DNA from: Holophagaceae bacterium UBA1801
GTDB taxonomy: Bacteria; Acidobacteriota; Holophagae; Holophagales; Holophagaceae
Assembly (NCBI GenBank): GCA_002319925.1
Contig: DCFP01000200.1
Location: 1 to 5,103, forward strand
DNA length: 5,103 bases
Direction of reading: 5' to 3'
Numbering within the stretch: the stretch's first letter is position 1; each line of letters begins with the position of its first letter. A program made the position numbers and the translations under genes. The notes under the pieces are model-generated. The model did not search any database, had not been told where the DNA came from, and worked only from the letters and a program-made list of their open reading frames with translations. Below, piece by piece: positions 1 to 5,103 of this stretch.

Positions 1-1396
1 AGATGTAGTCGAAGAACTGGATCTCCACCACGGGCTTGAAGCCCTGAGCGGCAAGCCCTATGGCCCGACCGATAATGGTGGCTTCCGCCAGAGGCGAATT
101 GTAGACGCGATGGCTTCCGTACGCTTTCTGCAGCCCGTGGGTGGCCTTGAAGACACCACCTTTCCCTTTCACCTCTTTGAGGATCTCCTCCCGCGTCGCA
201 TCCGCCACATCTTCACCGAAGACCAGGATGCGCGGGTTTCGGCCCATTTCGCGATTCAAGGTCGTGTTGATGAGATCGATCATGGTCTTGGGATTGGGAT
301 CCGTGACGGCGGCGGAATCCTCCGTATCGAAGGCTGCCGAGGTGGGATCCACCTCCTCGCTGTAGAGGTAGCGGAGCACCGTCGCCGGTTCTGGTGCAGG
401 GGCCTGCTCTGCCTCGTTCCACGCGGCTTCGATCTCCTGCTGAATCTCCTCCTTCAATCGCTCCAGTTCCGCCTCCGTGAGGTCGCCCATTTCCACGAGC
501 TTTCGCGCGTACGTGGCGACGGGATCGCGCTGCAGCTCCGCCGCGCGCTGATCCAGCGTCTTGTAGAGCTGCTCGTCGTCCGAGAGGGAATGGGAGTAGG
601 GGCGGATGACCTTGGCGCGCACCAGCGCCGGCCCCAGCCGCTGGCGCACGTAGGAGGTGGCGTGCTGCATCGCGACGTAGCTGGAGAGGGGATCGCAGCC
701 GTCCACTTCGTCTATGACCAGCAGGCCATGGGATTCCCAGCCCTTCAAAAGTGCCGCCACGTTCGCACCGGCGTACTGGACCGAGGTGGGCGTGGAAATG
801 GCGTAGCCGTTGTCCTGGATGAGGAACAGCACCGGCAGTTTCAGGTTCACCGCATTGTTGAGGGCCTCCCAGAATTCGCCCTCGGAGCAGGTTCCATCGC
901 CCGAGGTCGCCAGCACCACGGTATCGGAGTGGATTCCCAACTCCTCGGTCATCTGGTTCTGCTCCGCCCGCAGGACGCCCTCGGCCACGCCGACGGCCTG
1001 CAGAAACTGGGATCCAGTGGGGCTCGAGCAGGCATAGATGTTCAACTTCGGGGAGGTCCAGTGGGTGGGCATCTGGCGGCCTCCCGTGGCCGGATCCAAG
1101 CTGGAGCCCACGGAACCCAGGAACATGTCCTTGGCACTGATGCCCAGCCCCAGCGCCAACGCGCGATCGCGGTAGTAGAGGAAGAACCAGTCGTAGCCTG
1201 GGCGCAGGCACATGACCGCCGCGGCCTGGATGGCCTCGTGCCCGGCGCCGTTGATCTGGAAGAAGACCTTGTTCTGCCGTTTTCCTGCGATCTCCCGGTC
1301 ATCGATCCGCCGGGCCATGTAGATGTTCCGGAACAGGGCTATGCGCTGCTCCAGCGACAGCGCCTGAAGGTCCTGGCGAAGGGCGTCCTTGAGCAC
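1..1396 (-). CDS. 2-oxoacid dehydrogenase E1, fused alpha and beta domains (3' partial)
   Basis: This is the thiamine-diphosphate-dependent E1 component of a pyruvate or branched-chain 2-oxoacid dehydrogenase complex, which decarboxylates the 2-oxoacid and passes the acyl group to lipoyl-E2 in the cytoplasm. Reading the minus strand gives 465 uninterrupted codons that run off the window at base 2. The alpha domain (about 1-300) shows YYRDR at 74-78, the ThDP/Mg motif GDGTCSEGEFWEALNN starting at 166 and ending in QDN at 194-196, and the loop YSHSLSDDE at 267-275. A charged, Glu/Ala-rich linker (about 290-370) follows. The beta domain begins near 370 with FGEDV around 394-397 and NSPLAEA, whose Glu438 matches the catalytic Glu of E1-beta. 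About 200 C-terminal residues of the beta domain are missing because the window ends. Fused E1 proteins of roughly 650-700 residues occur in several bacterial phyla. Substrate (pyruvate versus branched-chain) cannot be decided here. The start is the GTG at 1396, supported by a strong ribosome binding site. Confidence 0.93.
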   Translation of the reverse strand, partial: MLKDALRQDLQALSLEQRIALFRNIYMARRIDDREIAGKRQNKVFFQINGAGHEAIQAAAVMCLRPGYDWFFLYYRDRALALGLGISAKDMFLGSVGSSLDPATGGRQMPTHWTSPKLNIYACSSPTGSQFLQAVGVAEGVLRAEQNQMTEELGIHSDTVVLATSGDGTCSEGEFWEALNNAVNLKLPVLFLIQDNGYAISTPTSVQYAGANVAALLKGWESHGLLVIDEVDGCDPLSSYVAMQHATSYVRQRLGPALVRAKVIRPYSHSLSDDEQLYKTLDQRAAELQRDPVATYARKLVEMGDLTEAELERLKEEIQQEIEAAWNEAEQAPAPEPATVLRYLYSEEVDPTSAAFDTEDSAAVTDPNPKTMIDLINTTLNREMGRNPRILVFGEDVADATREEILKEVKGKGGVFKATHGLQKAYGSHRVYNSPLAEATIIGRAIGLAAQGFKPVVEIQFFDYI

Positions 1397-1401
1397 GAGT
1401 T

Positions 1402-1408
1402 CTCCTCC
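1402..1408 (-). promoter_or_regulatory. ribosome binding site deciding the E1 GTG start
   Basis: On the minus strand GGAGGAG lies five bases before the GTG at 1396-1394. An ATG at 1410-1408 overlaps this site but is out of frame with the E1 protein, so the GTG is the best start. Confidence 0.8.
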
Positions 1409-1466
1409 ATGCGGCCGGGGGGCCAAGGGAATCCAAGGGGCAATGAAGAAACAAGCAGGGATCCAA

Positions 1467-1486
1467 TTTCATTTTGTGGAATGAAA
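1467..1486. repeat. 7-bp inverted repeat TTTCATT-N6-AATGAAA, possible operator
   Basis: A perfect 7-bp dyad (1467-1473 and 1480-1486) with a 6-bp centre sits between the divergent E1 and LTxxQ genes, about 70 bp before the E1 start and 130 bp before the LTxxQ start. Size and symmetry fit a dimeric repressor site. No regulator is identified, and the centre is too poor in GC to make a stable terminator. It could be chance. Confidence 0.35.
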
Positions 1487-1550
1487 GGAAAGACGATTCA
1501 TCTAAGCGCCTTTCGTGGGTACGGCACAGTTCGGGACATCCTCTTCAACC

Positions 1551-1573
1551 TTTGATTCACTAAACAGATCAAA
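1551..1573. repeat. dyad TTTGAT-N11-ATCAAA upstream of the LTxxQ gene
   Basis: Two perfect 6-bp arms (1551-1556 and 1568-1573) separated by 11 bp lie 45 bp before the LTxxQ start, in the leader or promoter zone. I could not assign a convincing -35/-10 pair around it. It may be a regulator site or a chance dyad. Confidence 0.3.
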
Positions 1574-1605
1574 TGTGGCGAAGGGAAACCTCCCCAAATC
1601 CGAAA

Positions 1606-1611
1606 AAGGAG
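1606..1611 (+). promoter_or_regulatory. ribosome binding site deciding the LTxxQ protein start
   Basis: AAGGAG lies six bases before the ATG at 1618. It favours that start over the in-frame ATG at 1573, which would put 15 polar residues in front of the signal peptide. Confidence 0.8.
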
Positions 1612-1617
1612 ATCGCC

Positions 1618-2070
1618 ATGATGACCCGATTGTCTCTCGTGGTTGGACTAGGTCTTGTTCCACTCGCTGCCCAATCGATGCCCAGCCCCGGCATGGGCCC
1701 GCGCCAGACCCGGATGGTGGACCGCATGGCCGAGTACCTAAAGCTGACCGATGCCCAGAAATCCCAGATCCAGGCCATCCAGGCCAAGCACGCCGACGAG
1801 ATCAAGGCCAAGGTCCAGGCGGCCGTCGAAGCGCACAAGTCCTTCAAGGAAGCCCTGAAGAACCCGGACACGGCGGCCACTCAGCTCAAGCCCCTCTACC
1901 AGGCCCAGGCGGATAGGGACTTCGACCTCCTGCTGGACCGCCGCGCCATGCAGAACGAGATCCGCGCAGTTCTGACGCCTGAGCAGCGCGCCGAAATGGA
2001 CAAACTCCAGTCCTTCCACCGGGGCATGATGAAGGGCCGCGGCATGGGCGGACCCGGAATGGGCTACTAA
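1618..2070 (+). CDS. exported LTxxQ-motif protein, Spy/CpxP-like
   Basis: A 150-residue protein predicted to be exported to the periplasm. Residues 1-20 form a short signal peptide (Arg4, hydrophobic 5-18, likely cleavage after AAQS at 17-20). The rest is almost wholly helical and charged. It has two LTxxQ motifs, LTDAQ at 43-47 and LTPEQ at 119-123, the hallmark of the Spy/CpxP/ZraP group of periplasmic chaperones and metal-stress sensors. Length and layout fit that family. The mature N-terminus (MPSPGMG...) and C-terminal tail (134-150, HRGMMKGRGMGGPGMGY) are rich in Met and Gly, and the tail starts with a His, which could help bind a soft metal such as copper; that is inference. It is a single gene with its own terminator, divergent from the E1 gene and convergent with the MarR gene. 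No adjacent two-component system is visible, so the inducing stress is unknown. Confidence 0.82.
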   Translation: MMTRLSLVVGLGLVPLAAQSMPSPGMGPRQTRMVDRMAEYLKLTDAQKSQIQAIQAKHADEIKAKVQAAVEAHKSFKEALKNPDTAATQLKPLYQAQADRDFDLLLDRRAMQNEIRAVLTPEQRAEMDKLQSFHRGMMKGRGMGGPGMGY

Positions 2071-2111
2071 CGGATACGATTCATACCCGGCCTATATCGC
2101 GAACCGGAATC

Positions 2112-2134
2112 CCCCTTCTTCGGAAGGGGTTTTT
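2112..2134 (+). terminator. rho-independent terminator of the LTxxQ gene
   Basis: CCCCTTC (2112-2118) pairs perfectly with GAAGGGG (2123-2129) around a UUCG tetraloop closed by C-G, an unusually stable loop, and is followed by five T (2130-2134). It lies 41 bases after the stop codon. The opposite strand has no T-tract after the hairpin, so it acts on plus-strand transcripts. Its T-tract overlaps the stop codon of the convergent MarR gene. Confidence 0.9.
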
Positions 2135-2621
2135 ATTTCCCAGAGAAGAAGAATGGGGCCTCCAATCCTTCCGCTCCAAGAACCCTCACGATCGTATGGA
2201 GCGCCTCATTCAATAGTGCGACTCTCGAGCGGTCCAACCGTTGGAGACCTGCCAAAAGGTGGCCCTGTGCCGGATGCGGTGCAGAGTGCAGCAACGCCTC
2301 GGCTTTGGCTGTAAGGGTCAAAGAGAGGCGCCGGCGATCCGTGGGGTCCTGGTTCCGTACCATCATTCCCTTCGACTCCAGGCGGTCCACAACGCCAACC
2401 ATCGTGCTGGGATCGAGATGCATGCGGGCGGCAAGAGCCTTGAGGGTCTGTGGTCCGGTATGCCCCAATTCCCATAGCGCCCATAGCTGGGGTCCGGTGA
2501 GCCCGAAGTTACGTTCTACCGATCGCGAATAGTTCTCCAGGGCCTTCACAATCCGGCGCAGGTCCTGCATGCATTCGTGGATCAGTTGGCGTTTAGGAAC
2601 GGGTCGGTTGATCGCAGACAT
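2133..2621 (-). CDS. MarR-family transcriptional regulator
   Basis: A 162-residue winged-helix DNA-binding protein of the MarR family, which normally acts as a homodimer, represses nearby genes and is released by a small ligand or oxidant. Helices at about 12-37 would form part of the dimer interface. The DNA-binding domain covers about 42-105: LTGPQLWALWELG, the helix-turn-helix LKALAARMHLDPSTMVGVVDRLESKG (60-85), and the wing DPTDRRRLSLTLT (92-104), which is the classic MarR signature. Length is typical (140-165). It starts at the ATG at 2621 with GGAG five bases upstream. Cys17 is the only cysteine, so a redox switch would have to use it alone. It is divergent from the CLC gene across a 169-bp AT-rich region with repeated operator-like sites, so self-control plus control of clc is the simplest inference. 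The ligand is unknown. Its stop codon overlaps the T-tract of the neighbouring terminator. Confidence 0.92.
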   Translation of the reverse strand: MSAINRPVPKRQLIHECMQDLRRIVKALENYSRSVERNFGLTGPQLWALWELGHTGPQTLKALAARMHLDPSTMVGVVDRLESKGMMVRNQDPTDRRRLSLTLTAKAEALLHSAPHPAQGHLLAGLQRLDRSRVALLNEALHTIVRVLGAEGLEAPFFFSGK

Positions 2622-2653
2622 GCGTGCTCCAAAATCGGTACCGGGACATTTGT

Positions 2654-2682
2654 TTGTACTTCATTTGATTTGCATTTAAAAT
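2654..2682 (+). promoter_or_regulatory. candidate sigma-70 promoter of the CLC gene
   Basis: TTGTAC (2654-2659) and TAAAAT (2677-2682) are separated by 17 bp. The -10 matches TATAAT at five of six positions and the -35 matches TTGACA at three of six. Transcription would begin near 2689 and leave a leader of about 100 bases before the ATG at 2791. Both elements fall inside the 16-bp repeats, so a protein bound there should block it. I found no equally good promoter for the MarR gene on the other strand. Confidence 0.45.
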
Positions 2683-2698
2683 GGTTTGTATTGCAAAT
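2668..2698. repeat. inverted repeat ATTTGCA-N17-TGCAAAT
   Basis: Perfect 7-bp arms at 2668-2674 and 2692-2698 face each other across 17 bp that include the proposed -10 element of clc. The arms belong to the second and third 16-bp repeats, so this may be a by-product of those sites rather than a separate operator. Confidence 0.45.
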
Positions 2699-2790
2699 TA
2701 TTAGTCGCCATCCCATACTTGAGCCGCAGCGCCAGGAATACTCATTCCCGGGCGAATCAGCGCTGATGCGCCTTCATACGGGTTCAAACC

Positions 2791-4149
2791 ATGCGAAAAC
2801 GATTGGCGGAAGAGTCGATCCTGTTCATCAGCATTCTGAAATGGGTGGTATTGGCAACTGGGGTCGGGGCTCTCATCGGCCTCGTTGTGACCGTGTTCTT
2901 GAAACTGCTGGGTTGGGGAACCGCCCTCGGGACGAATCACCCGTATGCTTTCGTAATCCTTCCAATCGCATTATTCATCAGCGCATTGATGATCCGGTAT
3001 CTGGCCCCGGATGCAAAAGGCCATGGAACGGAAAAAGTCATCGAGGCCATCCACAAGCACAGCGGGCATATCAAGGCAGCCGTGGTCCCCGTCAAACTCG
3101 TGGCCACGCTGATTACCTTGTGCGCAGGAGGTTCCGCCGGCAAGGAAGGCCCTTGTGCCCAGATCGGTGCCGGAGTCTCCTCCATTCTGGCGGGTCTCAT
3201 GAAATTCGATGCGCATGACCGCAAGAAACTGGTCATCTGCGGCATCAGCGCGGGGTTCGCCACCGTGTTTGGAACGCCCATCGCTGGTTCTATTTTCGGG
3301 GTGGAAGTGCTTTTCGTAGGCACGATTCTCTACGATGTTCTGCTGCCGTCTTTCATCGCCGGAATCACTTCCTATCAAGTTTCCTCAGCGCTTGGCATTC
3401 AATACTTCTACCATCCCGTAAAGCTGGTGCCCGTTTTCAACGAAACCTTCTTCCTGAAGGTCATCCTGGCAGGTATCTTCTTTGGGCTTTGTTCGATGAT
3501 GCTCATCGAGGTCCTAAAGTTGGGGGAGAAATGCGCCCGATGGGTCCGCATTTGGGAGCCATTCAAAGGATTGATCGGCGGGGCTGCGCTTGTCGTCATC
3601 GCCCTAATCTTCTCGACTCGATACTTGGGCTTGGGACTCGAAACCATTGAAGAGTGTTTGCGGGGTGAAGCCGTGCCTTGGTATGCCTTTCTGTTGAAAC
3701 CACTGTGCACTTCGATCACTTTGAATTTCGGCGGCAGCGGAGGCGTTGTCACTCCGATTTTCTTTGTGGGGGCAACTTCTGGAATGGTATATGCCCGTTT
3801 GATGGGGCTGAACCTTGCCACTTTTTCAGCCATGGGCTTCGTGAGTGTCCTGGCCGGCTGCGCGAATACGCCGATAGCGGCGAGCATCCTGGCCGTGGAG
3901 ATGTTCGGCCCGGCCATCGCTCCCTATGCGACGGTCGCATGTGTCATCAGTTTCCTGATGACGGGACATCGCAGTGTTTACCACTCACAGATTCTTGCGA
4001 TCCCAAAGTCCGAATCCATTCATGTCGAAATCGGTAAGGAGATGGCCGGAATCGAGGCTACGTTCGCGCCGCGCAAAAAGGGAATGGTGACACGCATGCT
4101 GATTTGGTCGCGGGCGATCGAACGCACTTTCAAACGATTGGGCAAGTGA
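2791..4149 (+). CDS. CLC-family chloride channel or chloride/proton exchanger
   Basis: A 452-residue inner-membrane protein of the CLC family, which moves chloride or related anions as a channel or as a 2:1 exchanger with protons. Hydrophobic segments run through most of the protein from about 11 to 400. The family landmarks are present: GHGTE at 77-81 where the reference protein E. coli ClcA has GSGIP; GKEGP at 117-121, with Glu119 as the gating glutamate; GVEV at 170-173; GGSGGVVTP at 314-322 in place of GGIFAP; and Tyr397, which aligns with the inner-gate tyrosine. The position of the internal proton glutamate (ClcA Glu203) appears to be Val173, as in several CLC channels. There is no C-terminal CBS pair, only a basic tail (about 405-452). 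The start is the first ATG after an in-frame TGA at 2764; its Shine-Dalgarno match is weak. It is divergent from the MarR gene and convergent with amt. One hand-counted 60-base line is 52% GC, below the neighbours. Confidence 0.9.
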   Translation: MRKRLAEESILFISILKWVVLATGVGALIGLVVTVFLKLLGWGTALGTNHPYAFVILPIALFISALMIRYLAPDAKGHGTEKVIEAIHKHSGHIKAAVVPVKLVATLITLCAGGSAGKEGPCAQIGAGVSSILAGLMKFDAHDRKKLVICGISAGFATVFGTPIAGSIFGVEVLFVGTILYDVLLPSFIAGITSYQVSSALGIQYFYHPVKLVPVFNETFFLKVILAGIFFGLCSMMLIEVLKLGEKCARWVRIWEPFKGLIGGAALVVIALIFSTRYLGLGLETIEECLRGEAVPWYAFLLKPLCTSITLNFGGSGGVVTPIFFVGATSGMVYARLMGLNLATFSAMGFVSVLAGCANTPIAASILAVEMFGPAIAPYATVACVISFLMTGHRSVYHSQILAIPKSESIHVEIGKEMAGIEATFAPRKKGMVTRMLIWSRAIERTFKRLGK

Positions 4150-4168
4150 AACCAAACCAAATCATGGG

Positions 4169-4200
4169 AAAACAAACCGCCCGGCCAAGGCCGGGCGGTT
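4169..4200 (-). terminator. rho-independent terminator of amt
   Basis: AACCGCCCGGCC (4175-4186) and GGCCGGGCGGTT (4189-4200) are exact reverse complements, giving an 11-bp stem with a 4-base loop. Read on the minus strand, the stem runs into TTTGTTTT (4176-4169), a good U-tract 19 bases after the amt stop. On the plus strand it is followed only by CGAG, so it would stop clc transcripts less well, although the stem may still slow them. Confidence 0.88.
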
Positions 4201-4218
4201 CGAGTTACTGCGATCAAG

Positions 4219-5103
4219 CTACAGGCCCTGCGGATATGCTTCCTCGCCGTGCAGCCCAGCGTCGAGACCCTTCTCTTCATGCTCGGCTTCCACGCGGACC
4301 GGCGTGATGCGGTCGATGATCCAGAGCATGCAGTAGGTGAAGACGAAAGCCCAGACGCTGGAGACGACAACAGCCACGCACTGCTTGAAGAAGAAGCTGG
4401 GGTTGCCTTGGAGCAGGCCATCAGCACCGGCGGGGTTCCAAGCTTTGGCTGCGAAGACGCCCAGGAAGATGACGCCGATGAAGCCGCCCACACCGTGCAC
4501 GCCCCATACGTCCAGCGCGTCGTCCCAGCCCAGTTTGTTCTTGAGGGCCACGGCGTAGTAGCAGATCACGCCGGCCAGGATGCCGATGAGAGCCGCCACT
4601 GCGGGAGAAACGTAACCCGCGCATGGAGTGATGGTGGCGAGACCCGCGACGGCACCGGTGAGCAGGCCCACGAACTTGGGCTGCTTGGCATTTATCCATT
4701 CCACGAAGAGCCAGGTGGCGGCGGCAAAGGAGGCGGCCACGTCGGTGTTCAGGAAGGCCGAAGCGGTGACGGAGTCCACGCGGAATTCGGAACCGGCATT
4801 GAAGCCGTACCAGCCGAACCACAGGAGGCCGGTGCCCAGGGCGATGAGGGGCACAGAGTGGGCGACGTTCTCGACCACCTTGCGGCGTCCAACGTAGAGG
4901 ATCGAAGCCAGGGCAGCCAGGCCGGCGGTATTGTGCACCACGATGCCGCCCGCAAAGTCAAGGACGCCCCACTTGGCCAGGATGCCATCGGGATGCCAGA
5001 CCATATGGCAGAAGGGGAAATACACGAAGATCAGCCAGGCCGTCAGGAACAGGAAGTAGGCCTTGAAGGTCACGCGGTTGGCGAAGGCGCCGGTGATGAG
5101 CGC
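4219..5103 (-). CDS. amt: ammonium transporter, Amt family (5' partial)
   Basis: An inner-membrane ammonium channel that takes up NH3/NH4+ for nitrogen assimilation, normally as a trimer gated by a PII protein (GlnK). The 294 visible codons run to the right window edge with no start: residues 1-10 read ALITGAFANR, a conserved internal Amt stretch, so the GTG at 5073 is not the true start and over 100 N-terminal residues are outside. Seen landmarks, compared with E. coli AmtB: HMVW (Trp148 equivalent), LDFAGGIVVH with the first pore histidine at codon 4933-4935 (His168), WYGFNAGS (Phe215 region), and DVWGVHGVGG with the second pore histidine at codon 4495-4497 (His318). The cytoplasmic tail ends in GLDAGLHGEEAYPQGL, like the GLD..HGE.AY tail that contacts GlnK. 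The gene is followed at once by its own terminator, so no glnK lies downstream; an upstream partner cannot be excluded. The GC content is high (67% in one hand-counted 60-base line). Confidence 0.96.
   Translation of the reverse strand, partial: ALITGAFANRVTFKAYFLFLTAWLIFVYFPFCHMVWHPDGILAKWGVLDFAGGIVVHNTAGLAALASILYVGRRKVVENVAHSVPLIALGTGLLWFGWYGFNAGSEFRVDSVTASAFLNTDVAASFAAATWLFVEWINAKQPKFVGLLTGAVAGLATITPCAGYVSPAVAALIGILAGVICYYAVALKNKLGWDDALDVWGVHGVGGFIGVIFLGVFAAKAWNPAGADGLLQGNPSFFFKQCVAVVVSSVWAFVFTYCMLWIIDRITPVRVEAEHEEKGLDAGLHGEEAYPQGL

Larger units (their letters stand above)
2652..2699. repeat. three tandem 16-bp repeats, probable MarR operator array
   Basis: Three contiguous 16-mers start at 2652, 2668 and 2684: GTTTGTACTTCATTTG, ATTTGCATTTAAAATG and GTTTGTATTGCAAATT. 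Eight of sixteen columns are identical in all three, and the TTTGYA core recurs at exactly 16-bp steps (2653, 2669, 2685). The third copy contains the near-palindrome TTTG-N5-CAAA (2685-2697), the usual shape of a MarR-family site. The array lies between the divergent MarR and CLC genes and covers the promoter proposed for clc. The 60-base line 2641-2700 is only 30% GC by hand count. Binding by the neighbouring MarR protein is inferred from position and shape. Confidence 0.55.

Noticed and set aside
213..1211. Minus-strand open frame of 332 codons inside the E1 gene
   Set aside because: It is out of frame with the E1 protein and its product is Arg/Gly/Pro-rich low-complexity sequence; the correct minus-strand frame ends at 1396.
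110..1555. Long plus-strand open frame of 481 codons antisense to the E1 gene
   Set aside because: It is a shadow of GC-rich codon usage. The minus-strand frame beneath it carries clear ThDP-enzyme motifs and a good ribosome binding site, while this product is Arg/Gly/His-rich with no recognisable domain.
1573..1617. Upstream ATG giving the LTxxQ protein 15 extra residues
   Set aside because: The extra residues are polar and would precede the signal peptide, the ATG at 1573 lacks a ribosome binding site, and AAGGAG sits correctly before the ATG at 1618.
2636..2643. Palindrome CGGTACCG in the MarR leader
   Set aside because: An 8-bp palindrome with no second copy or context; chance is enough to explain it.
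2577..3218. Plus-strand open frame of 213 codons running over the marR 5' end and the start of clc
   Set aside because: It crosses the marR coding start, the control region and an out-of-frame part of clc, and its product has no domain.
3408..3917. Minus-strand open frame of 169 codons inside clc
   Set aside because: It is antisense to a clear membrane-protein gene and has no independent start signal or recognisable domain.
5071..5073. GTG as the start of the ammonium transporter
   Set aside because: The frame continues upstream to the window edge with the conserved Amt stretch ALITGAFANR, so the gene is simply cut by the window.

Overview
This window looks like a stretch of an ordinary GC-rich bacterial chromosome. 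It carries five protein-coding genes, two of them cut by the window ends. The codon style, the fused alpha/beta 2-oxoacid dehydrogenase E1 and the LTxxQ periplasmic protein would fit an Acidobacteriota of the Holophaga/Geothrix kind. That placement is a guess from the look of the proteins, not a demonstrated match.

Layout from left to right: (1) minus strand, 1-1396: the N-terminal 465 codons of a thiamine-diphosphate-dependent 2-oxoacid dehydrogenase E1 with alpha and beta domains in one chain; its 3' end lies outside the window. (2) 1397-1617: divergent intergenic region with two short dyads and no convincing promoter. (3) plus strand, 1618-2070: a small exported LTxxQ (Spy/CpxP-like) protein with methionine-rich ends, followed by a UUCG-loop terminator. 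(4) minus strand, 2133-2621: a MarR-family repressor, tail to tail with the previous gene. (5) 2622-2790: an AT-rich divergent control region with three tandem 16-bp repeats covering a sigma-70-like promoter. (6) plus strand, 2791-4149: a CLC-family chloride channel or exchanger without CBS domains. (7) 4150-4218: a strong GC hairpin serving as terminator for the convergent gene. (8) minus strand, 4219-5103: an Amt ammonium transporter missing its N-terminus beyond the window.

The coherent unit is the divergent marR-like/clc pair around the repeat-containing promoter. I infer that the MarR protein binds the repeats and controls itself and clc. The clc gene (52% GC in a hand-counted 60-base line, versus 67% in a line of amt) and its control region (30%) are AT-richer than the flanking metabolic genes, which hints at a separate origin. 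The E1 gene, the LTxxQ gene and amt look like unrelated neighbours. I see no RNA gene, mobile element or CRISPR array, and no clearly new system; the most notable signal is the repeat array at 2652-2699.
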